Assembly (NCBI GenBank): GCA_000715855.1
Contig: KL571312.1
Location: forward strand, 4,173 to 10,371
DNA from: Actinoplanes liguriensis
GTDB taxonomy: Bacteria; Actinomycetota; Actinomycetes; Mycobacteriales; Micromonosporaceae
Direction: 5' to 3'
Length of the DNA stretch: 6,199 nt
Of the stretch, positions 1-5,200 are shown in pieces. The notes under the pieces were generated by a model. The model made no database searches and had not been told where the DNA came from. It worked only from the letters and a program-made list of their open reading frames with translations. Position numbers and translations under genes: made by a program. Each line of letters starts with the position of its first letter. Within the stretch, counting starts at the first letter, position 1.

Positions 1-26
1 CCGCTGTGGATAACGGCGGCCGGCCG

Positions 27-740
27 TCAGGCGTCGGCGATGATCGTGTTGAGGCCGATTTTGACCATGTTGCTGAAGCCCTGCTCGCGCTGCGACGACT
101 CCATCGCCTCGCCGCGCTTGATGTGATCACTCACGGTCAGGATGGTGAGCGCCTTCGCGCCGTATCGGGACGCGATGGTGTAGATCGCGGCGGACTCCAT
201 CTCGACCGCCAGCACGCCGTAGAGCGCCAGTGTGTCGTAGAGGTCGGGCCGGTCCGTGTAGAACGCGTCGGCGGCCAGGATCGGGCCGACCCGCATCGGG
301 ACGCCCTGCGCCTCGGCGATGTCGACGGCGGTGCGGAGCAGCCCGAAGTCGGCCACCGGGGCGTAGTCGATCAGGCCGTCGAAGCGGGCGCGGTTCATGT
401 TCGAGTCGGTGGCCGAGCCGATCGCGGCGACGACGTCACCCAGGTTCAGGTCCATCGCCAGGGCGCCGCAGGAGCCGATCCGGATGACGGACTTCACGCC
501 GTACTCGTTGATCAGCTCGTGGGTGTAGATGGACGCCGAGGGCATGCCCATGCCGGAGCCCTGCACCGAGACGCGTTGTCCCTGCCAGGTGCCGGTGAAG
601 CCGAGCATCCCGCGGACCTGGGTGTAGCAGACCGCGTCCTCCAGGAACGTCTCCGCGATCCACTTGGCCCGCATCGGGTCGCCGGGCAGCAGCACCCGCT
701 CGGCGATCTCTCCGGGCTTGGCCCCGATGTGCACACTCAT
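27..740 (-). CDS. deoD: Purine nucleoside phosphorylase, DeoD type
   Basis: Cytoplasmic phosphorylase of purine salvage. It splits purine (deoxy)ribonucleosides with phosphate into free base and (deoxy)ribose-1-phosphate. The 237-residue product aligns from memory over its whole length with E. coli DeoD (239 aa). Visible family residues are His4, the PGDP loop with Gly20 and Arg24, Arg43 (in VRGMLGFTG), Arg87 and Ser90 (RIGSCGA) for phosphate, VEMES at 179-183 for ribose, and the catalytic pair Asp205 (TVSDHI) and Arg218. DeoD enzymes are usually hexamers with broad purine specificity; that is family knowledge. The ATG at 738-740 was chosen because homology begins there and a GGAG (complement of 749-752) lies 8 nt upstream. 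The frame stays open upstream to 929, but that extension would run through the tRNA-Ser and has no family similarity. The gene is divergent from the tRNA. Its terminator would lie outside the window. Very confident. Confidence 0.97.
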   Translation of the reverse strand: MSVHIGAKPGEIAERVLLPGDPMRAKWIAETFLEDAVCYTQVRGMLGFTGTWQGQRVSVQGSGMGMPSASIYTHELINEYGVKSVIRIGSCGALAMDLNLGDVVAAIGSATDSNMNRARFDGLIDYAPVADFGLLRTAVDIAEAQGVPMRVGPILAADAFYTDRPDLYDTLALYGVLAVEMESAAIYTIASRYGAKALTILTVSDHIKRGEAMESSQREQGFSNMVKIGLNTIIADA

Positions 741-790
741 GCCGTCATCTCCGTCTTCGCTCGATTTCTCTGCCGATCTTGCCAGGTCAG

Positions 791-800
791 CGTGGCCACG
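791..800. promoter_or_regulatory. 10-bp palindrome in the deoD/tRNA-Ser divergent spacer
   Basis: CGTGGCCACG is a perfect palindrome about 50 bp upstream of the deoD start codon, in the 117-bp spacer between deoD and tRNA-Ser. Its position would suit a repressor operator for deoD. Short GC palindromes are common by chance in such DNA, so the call is weak. I could not identify a convincing -35/-10 pair for deoD. Confidence 0.2.
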
Positions 801-844
801 GGCGGTTATGGGTGACCCGGCGACGAGCGCTCCCAGGCGTCCGG

Positions 845-850
845 TAACGT
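845..850 (+). promoter_or_regulatory. Possible -10 element for tRNA-Ser
   Basis: TAACGT fits the actinobacterial TANNNT -10 pattern and ends 7 nt before the mature 5' end of the tRNA. That would start transcription almost exactly at the tRNA. I see no good -35 hexamer at 16-18 nt upstream, so a more distant promoter with a longer processed leader remains possible. Confidence 0.3.
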
Positions 851-857
851 ACTTCCC

Positions 858-947
858 GGTGGTGTGTCCGAGCGGCCTAAGGAGCACGCCTCGAAAGCGT
901 GTGAGGGTGCAAGCCCTCCAAGGGTTCAAATCCCTTCACCACCGCCA
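858..947 (+). tRNA. tRNA-Ser, anticodon CGA
   Basis: Complete class II tRNA with the encoded CCA end (945-947). The acceptor stem GGTGGTG (858-864) pairs perfectly with CACCACC (937-943), and the discriminator is G944. The D stem is TCC/GGA (867-869 with 881-883). The anticodon stem CACGC/GCGTG (885-889 with 897-901) encloses the loop CTCGAAA, with anticodon CGA at 892-894 reading UCG serine codons. The long variable arm, GAGGG paired with CCCTC across 902-919, is diagnostic of Ser/Leu/Tyr-type tRNAs. The T arm AAGGG/CCCTT (920-924 with 932-936) carries the loop TTCAAAT. The G discriminator with this long arm supports serine. No second copy of the 3' end was seen nearby, so there is no sign of integration at this tRNA here. 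Confidence 0.97.
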
Positions 948-949
948 GC

Positions 950-986
950 AGAGCCCGATCCTCACGGATCGGGCTCTCTTGTTTTC
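950..986 (+). terminator. Intrinsic terminator of tRNA-Ser
   Basis: A perfect 11-bp stem (950-960 with 967-977, arm AGAGCCCGATC) encloses the 6-nt loop CTCACG and is followed by the T-rich run CTTGTTTTC. It begins 2 nt after the CCA end of the tRNA, which indicates a single-gene tRNA transcription unit. Confidence 0.9.
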
Positions 987-1062
987 TCCCGTCACATCCG
1001 TCACTCTGTGTGCCCTGATTCCGGATCGCCCGCGCGTACCGGCTGAGCCTCGTACGTTCGGT

Positions 1063-1094
1063 TGTTACACATGATCAGCGCCATTTGTGTAACA
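1063..1094. repeat. 9-bp inverted repeat TGTTACACA / TGTGTAACA
   Basis: TGTTACACA (1063-1071) and its exact reverse complement TGTGTAACA (1086-1094) flank a 14-nt spacer that itself contains TGATCA. The half-site centres are 23 bp apart, about two helical turns. This suits a dimeric or tetrameric DNA-binding protein better than a terminator, because no T-tract follows and the arms are AT-rich. The regulated gene is uncertain, since the nearest start downstream is about 200 bp away. Confidence 0.5.
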
Positions 1095-1168
1095 GGGAGA
1101 TGTCGTCGCACGTCAACGCCTTGAATTACGTTCTGTAGTGAATCATGGACGGCCCAGCGACATAGGGT

Positions 1169-1187
1169 GTTGCGCAAGTCACGCAAC
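1169..1187. repeat. Inverted repeat GTTGCG-N7-CGCAAC, candidate operator
   Basis: GTTGCG (1169-1174) and CGCAAC (1182-1187) are exact reverse complements separated by 7 nt, giving a 19-bp dyad. The left half also contains the 8-bp palindrome TTGCGCAA (1170-1177). The size and spacing are typical of an operator for a small dimeric repressor. It lies about 100 bp upstream of the small gene at 1291. No T-tract follows, so it is not a terminator. Confidence 0.4.
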
Positions 1188-1278
1188 CCAAATACACCGG
1201 ATCAGACAATGTGGTTCCGACCGGGCGGTGAGAAACTTTCACAGAAACGCCCCAAGGCAGGTTCGTCGATGCCTGTCG

Positions 1279-1284
1279 TAGATT
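1279..1284 (+). promoter_or_regulatory. Probable -10 element giving a leaderless transcript
   Basis: TAGATT matches the TANNNT -10 pattern and ends 6 nt before the GTG at 1291, so the predicted first transcribed base falls on or next to the start codon. The lack of any Shine-Dalgarno-like sequence before that GTG agrees with leaderless initiation, which is common in actinobacteria. No clear -35 hexamer was found 16-19 nt upstream. The inference rests on position and motif only. Confidence 0.45.
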
Positions 1285-1290
1285 TGACAC

Positions 1291-1500
1291 GTGAGAGTTG
1301 AGCATCACTGGTGGAATGGCGACGTCCGGCTCCAGCGCCGCGATGTCTACGTCCGCACCGACGGCAGCACCTGGGAGGTCGAAGCCCAACTGGGCGGACC
1401 CGAGGGGAAGTCGAAGGTGCAGCAGTGTCCCGGCCGGGCGTCAGCGATGATCCTGGCCGACGCGTGGCGTGGTCCACGCTGGCGGTGGCGCGAACTGTAA
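1291..1500 (+). CDS. Small Trp-rich protein of unknown function (69 aa)
   Basis: I do not recognise a named family. The product has six Trp in 69 residues (7, 8, 28, 59, 64, 66). It opens with HHWWNGDVRL, has a DVYVRTDGSTWEVEAQLGG stretch that reads like two or three beta strands, then a probable helix (about 49-60, RASAMILADAWR), and ends WRWREL. It is rich in Arg and soluble in character, with no signal peptide or membrane segment. Almost every third codon position is G or C, as in real genes of this window, which supports translation. GTG 1291 is the first possible start after an in-frame TGA at 1285-1287. There is no Shine-Dalgarno site, but a -10-like TAGATT ends 6 nt upstream, suggesting a leaderless mRNA. 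It is transcribed alone and is followed after about 60 nt by a strong terminator. Confident that it is coding; function unknown. Confidence 0.72.
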   Translation: MRVEHHWWNGDVRLQRRDVYVRTDGSTWEVEAQLGGPEGKSKVQQCPGRASAMILADAWRGPRWRWREL

Positions 1501-1561
1501 GTCGCGCCAGGAGCCAGGGCTGCGCCGTCGGTGCTTGACTGTCTCGGCCAGCCTTTGAGAT

Positions 1562-1598
1562 GGGCCGGACCCTGTGGGGGTCCGGCCCGTTCGTATTT
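1562..1598 (+). terminator. Intrinsic terminator after the small gene
   Basis: A perfect 11-bp GC-rich stem, GGGCCGGACCC (1562-1572) with GGGTCCGGCCC (1578-1588), encloses a 5-nt loop. It is followed by the modestly T-rich GTTCGTATTTCT. It closes the transcription unit of the small gene and insulates the STAS gene. The tail is weak for a classical terminator but usual in high-GC actinobacteria. Confidence 0.8.
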
Positions 1599-1707
1599 CT
1601 GGGGCGGTTCACCCGTTCGCTCAAGATTTTTCGCGTGTACGACCTTGGCCCGGGTGTCAAGCCGCTCCGCGACGCACCTTCAGTCCGATGTGCGCGATTC
1701 CTCGCAA

Positions 1708-1738
1708 TCTACCCTCAAATTCCGTCTAACTGGGTAGA
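1708..1738 (+). promoter_or_regulatory. 7-bp inverted repeat overlapping the STAS gene promoter/RBS region
   Basis: TCTACCC (1708-1714) and GGGTAGA (1732-1738) are exact reverse complements 17 nt apart, just before the STAS start codon at 1750. The right arm overlaps the only Shine-Dalgarno-like sequence (AGAAAG, 1736-1741). The left arm overlaps a TANNNT-type -10 candidate, TACCCT (1710-1715). The dyad could be an operator or, if transcribed from further upstream, an RNA hairpin covering the ribosome site. Chance occurrence is possible. Confidence 0.3.
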
Positions 1739-1749
1739 AAGCGATTGCC

Positions 1750-2091
1750 ATGCGCGCCACCATCACCGAGCACCGCCCTGATGTTGCCGTGCTGCACCTC
1801 AGGGGCGAGCTCGACGCTGACACCGCCGAGGAGCTGCGCGTCGTCTTCACCGGGCTGCTGGACCGTCCGGTACCGCGGATCGTGGTGGACCTGACCGAGC
1901 TGAAGTTCTGCGATTCGATCGGGTTGAGCACGTTCATCATCAGCAAAGAGGTGATCGCGGCACGGGGTGGCTGGCTCAGCTTCGCCTCCGCGAACCCGTT
2001 CCTGAACAGGCTGCTGCAGACCGTCGGCCTGGCCCGCTACTTCGCGATCTTTCCTGAGGTGGACGACGCGATCGCGGCCGGCCAGTTGTAG
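1750..2091 (+). CDS. STAS-domain anti-sigma-factor antagonist
   Basis: A single STAS domain fills the 113-residue protein, the usual size of SpoIIAA/RsbV-type regulators. Such proteins bind a partner anti-sigma kinase and release its sigma factor. Phosphorylation of one serine turns them off, and a PP2C phosphatase restores them. The recognisable core is VAVLHLRGELDADTAEEL (12-29), then IVVDLTELKFCDSIGLSTF (44-62). Asp55-Ser56 sits where SpoIIAA has Asp57-Ser58, so Ser56 is the predicted phosphorylation site. The second residue after it is Gly58, as in the family's DSxGL signature. The C-terminal part (LLQTVGLARYFAIFPEVDDAIAA) matches the usual last helix. ATG 1750 is preceded by a weak AGAAAG at 8 nt. 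The window holds no kinase, phosphatase or sigma gene, so the partner is elsewhere. It is separated by 124 bp from the next gene and may be monocistronic. Confidence 0.93.
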   Translation: MRATITEHRPDVAVLHLRGELDADTAEELRVVFTGLLDRPVPRIVVDLTELKFCDSIGLSTFIISKEVIAARGGWLSFASANPFLNRLLQTVGLARYFAIFPEVDDAIAAGQL

Positions 2092-2134
2092 CGTCGCAAC
2101 GGATACGTCGCCGCCTTGGAGCTGCGAGTTCCCG

Positions 2135-2140
2135 GATAAT
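2135..2140 (+). promoter_or_regulatory. Possible -10 element of the large secreted-protein gene
   Basis: GATAAT differs from TATAAT at one base and lies in the 124-bp gap before the large gene, which would give a 5' untranslated leader of about 68 nt. No well-spaced -35 hexamer is evident; TTGGAG at 2116-2121 is too close (13 nt). The AT-rich stretch 2136-2166 could hold an alternative promoter. Confidence 0.25.
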
Positions 2141-2215
2141 GGAATAGTTGCCTTAGTGGATATTTACCCTGGCAAGATCCTGGTCGATTGATCAGCGTGA
2201 CAGCCGGGGGATGTT

Positions 2216-5200
2216 GTGAGGCGTTGGAGTGCCGCTGTGCTCAGCGGCCTGGTCCTAGCAGTGGGTTCGCCCGCGGCGGCGTACGCGGAGGACACGCCGC
2301 CGCCGTCGGCCGCACCCTCGCCGTCCGCCTCGGCGCCGGTGTCCCCGTCGCCGTCCCCGGCAGCAAAGCCGGCCGCGGTGAAGCCCGAGGCAGTGAAGCC
2401 GGAGGCAGAACAGTCTGCGGCGGTGAAGCCGGCCGCGGTAGAGCCTGCGGCCGTCAAGCCCGCGGCGGCGAGCTGTGGCGGCACGCTCGACTTCGGCACG
2501 CCGGTCGCCTGTGACTCGATCACCGGGACCGAGCGGCACCGCTACACGATCACCACCACCGTCCCGAACGAGCGGGTGATCATCCAGCTCTACGCCACCA
2601 GCGCCGACGACTCCCTGCAGGGCGTCCTGACGGGCGTCGACGGCACCTGCTTCCTGGGCTCCTACGTCGGCGAGTGCACGGTCGAGTCGCCCGGCACGCA
2701 CGCGATCGACGTCTACCTCTACTACGGTTCGGGCAGCGGGTCGTACGCGCTCGGGGTCGAATCCCGAGACAACCCGTCGGACTGCACCACGCTGGATCCG
2801 GCCACCTTCACCGTGGACGGCGAGCGCCTGTCCCGGTCACTGGTCGCCGGCGCCGCCGGTGACTGCTACCGCTTCGCCGGTCGGGCCGGGATGCGCCTGA
2901 ACATCGAGACCAGCGCGACCAGCCTGGTCGACGGTCAGGCCGCGTCACTGCAGGGCACGATGTGGAACGCGGCCGGCGACCCGGTCTGCGCGATCCAGCC
3001 CGGCGGGAGCTGCTCGCTGACCGGGGACGGCGTCCACACGTTCGTCCTCTCCGACGACAACGGCAGCCCGCTCGACTACACGCTGCGGCTGGTCCGGACC
3101 GATCGCCCGACCGGCTGTGCCCCGATCAGCCAGGGCGCCTACGGGACGCTCTCGGACGCCCAGATCGGTGACGTGACGCTCGGCAGCTACGCCTACACCT
3201 GCTTCTCGGTGCACCTGACGGCCGGCGCGAAAACCGTGCGGACCAGTGACGGCGGCCAGGTCAGCTGGGAGCTGACCGACCCGGACGGGACGGTCTGCTC
3301 CGAGGCCGGCGTCTACTACGGCGAGGCGTGCCGGGTGGCCGACGGCGACTACACGCTCTGGCTGCGGAACCCGGAATGGACGTACGAGCCGTACAAGTTC
3401 CGGACAGCCGTGATCGACCTGACCGGCGACACCGGGTGCCGCCCGGCCACCGGCACGGACTGGGACGACCCGATCGTCAGCCTCACCGCGGCGCTGCCGA
3501 TCGAGATGTTCTGCCAGCCGTTCACCGCGCGGGGTGGGCAGCGCGTGGTCGCGTACACCAGCGGCGGCGGAGTCAACTGGATCACTGACGGCTCCGGCGC
3601 CCGGATCTGCGCGACCGACGACTCCGGGCAGGCCGGGTGCGTGCTGCCCGGCTCGGGGCCGTACCGGGTGATCGGCGAGCAGGACGACCTGAACGGGGTC
3701 GGCCTGCAGATCCGGCGGCTGTCGGACCCGGCCGGCTGCCCGGTGCTCACGCCCGGCGCGTACGGCACGGGCCCGGCCGGTGAGTACGCCGGCAACCGCT
3801 GCCGCTTCCTCGACGTCCCGGCCGCCGGGAGGTACCTGGTCCGCTCAGTCGACGACGCGAACTACGAGCAGTGGGGCGAGATCTACGCCGCCGACAGCAC
3901 CCGGGTCTGCGACTCCGGCCACTTCTGCGACCTCCCCGCGGCCGGCCGCTACACGCTGGTCGTCGGTGGCAGCACCGGCGGGACGCGGAACGGCCCGTAC
4001 GCGACGGTCTTCACCGCCCCCGCCGGGTCCGGCTGCATGCCGGTCTCCGCGCAGGGACTGGCCGGTGGCGCGGTCCGCGGCTCGTTCACGACGGTCGGCG
4101 AGACCGACTGCCTCGAAGTCGACGCCCCGGCCGGCGCCCGCATCGACGTGCTCACGCCGCCCCGGGCGAGCGGAACCGGCCGGCCCGACTGGACGCTGAT
4201 CGACGCGGCCGGCGACGACCTCTGCGCGAACGGGTCGAGCGGCGGCTGCGTGCTGACCGGGGAGGCGCCGTACCGGGTGCTGCTGAACGCCCCCGAGGAC
4301 ACCGTCACCGGCGACTACGCGGTGGCCGTCCAGCGACTCGACCAGATCACCGGCTGCGGCACGCTGCCGCAGGGCGCGTTCGGCAACACCGTCGGGGTGA
4401 CCACGGCGTTCTCCGCCACCCGCTTCGCCGCCTGCTGGACCATCCCGGCCGGTCAGCACGCCACCTCCGAGCTGGTCACGTTCGCGCCGGTCGCCGGCAC
4501 CGGGGCGGCCACGCTGAGCGTCAAGGACAGCACCGGCGCGCAGGTCTGCGGGACCGCCATCTACACCTCGGCGCAGTCGCTGGACTGCACGTTCGAGGCC
4601 GGCAAGGCGTACACCGTGGTGATGACCGCCTCCGCGGCGAGCTTCCAGTACCGGATCACCCGCAAGGACGCCACGATCGCCGGGGCGGCCTGCGAGACGC
4701 CGCCCAACACGGTGCTCGGCGGGCCGGCGATCACCGGGACGATGACGGCGCCGGACGACCTCCGGTGCTACCGGGTGACCGCCGCGGCCGCCGACAACTA
4801 CTGGATCGGTGTGCGCAGCACCTCCTACGGCGCGCGGTACTGGATCTCCGACGAGACAGGCGCCGACCGGTGCACCGGGTACGTCGTGCCGTGTCGCGTC
4901 TCCGGATCGACGGCGTACCTGGTGATCGTCCGTCCGGTCGTGGCCGGCTCCGTGCCGTACGCGCTGGACACCTGGAACCTCGGGACCGACGGGAAACCGG
5001 CCGCCCAGTGCCCGGCCGCCTCGGCGGTGCCCGGCTTCAGCCTCGACGGGACCCTGGACGCCACGCACACCGCGGTCTGCGTGGCGGTGCCGGTCACGGC
5101 GGGGAGCACCTACTTCGGCGCGGTCGTGACCAACACCGCCGGTGGGGACGCGCGGCCCGAGCCGTACCTCTTCACCACCGGCGGGACCGGGGACGGGCTC

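Larger units (their letters stand above)
987..1290. other. About 300 bp with no convincing gene
   Basis: No reading frame here shows both the codon bias of the neighbours and a recognisable product. The minus-strand open frame at 1001-1186 (61 codons) has an unremarkable sequence and no clear ribosome site. The stretch from about 1060 to 1290 is visibly more AT-rich than the flanking genes. It contains two inverted repeats, listed separately, and a probable promoter for the downstream small gene. It looks like a regulatory spacer. A small RNA cannot be excluded, but no terminator is visible inside it after 986. Confidence 0.5.

Noticed and set aside
6..815. Plus-strand 269-codon frame antisense to deoD
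   Set aside because: A GC-rich shadow with Arg/Gly/Asp/Val-dominated composition; the opposite strand is an unambiguous phosphorylase gene.
741..929. N-terminal extension of deoD up to 929
   Set aside because: It would add 63 residues with no family similarity, would run antisense through most of the tRNA-Ser, and ignores the well-placed GGAG before the ATG at 740.
858..947. tRNA-Ser as an integration (att) site
   Set aside because: I found no duplicated tRNA 3' end, integrase or phage-like gene in the window.
1100..1138. 12-codon plus-strand peptide frame after the 1063-1094 inverted repeat (possible leader peptide)
   Set aside because: GGGAG directly abuts the ATG, which is too close for a ribosome site, and no attenuator-like structure or regulated gene follows.
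1001..1186. Minus-strand 61-codon frame in the spacer
   Set aside because: Codon use unlike neighbouring genes, no ribosome site, and it crosses both inverted repeats; probably chance.
1202..1660. Minus-strand 152-codon frame antisense to the small Trp-rich gene
   Set aside because: Runs through the terminator hairpin and lacks the GC3 pattern seen in the plus-strand 1291 frame; Arg/Pro/Thr-rich shadow.
2211..2219. ATG TTG TGA immediately before the large gene, overlapping its GTG
   Set aside because: A two-codon frame with the stop overlapping the start is more likely coincidence than a coupling peptide; the GGGGG spacing suits the GTG at 2216.
2366..2470. CRISPR-like tandem array
   Set aside because: The units are 15 bp, contiguous with no spacers, and encode an in-frame pentapeptide repeat.
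3845..5068. Minus-strand 407-codon frame inside the large gene
   Set aside because: Mirror frame of a high-GC3 gene, rich in Arg/Gly/Val/Asp with no recognisable domain. The plus-strand frame has ordered repeats and a signal peptide.
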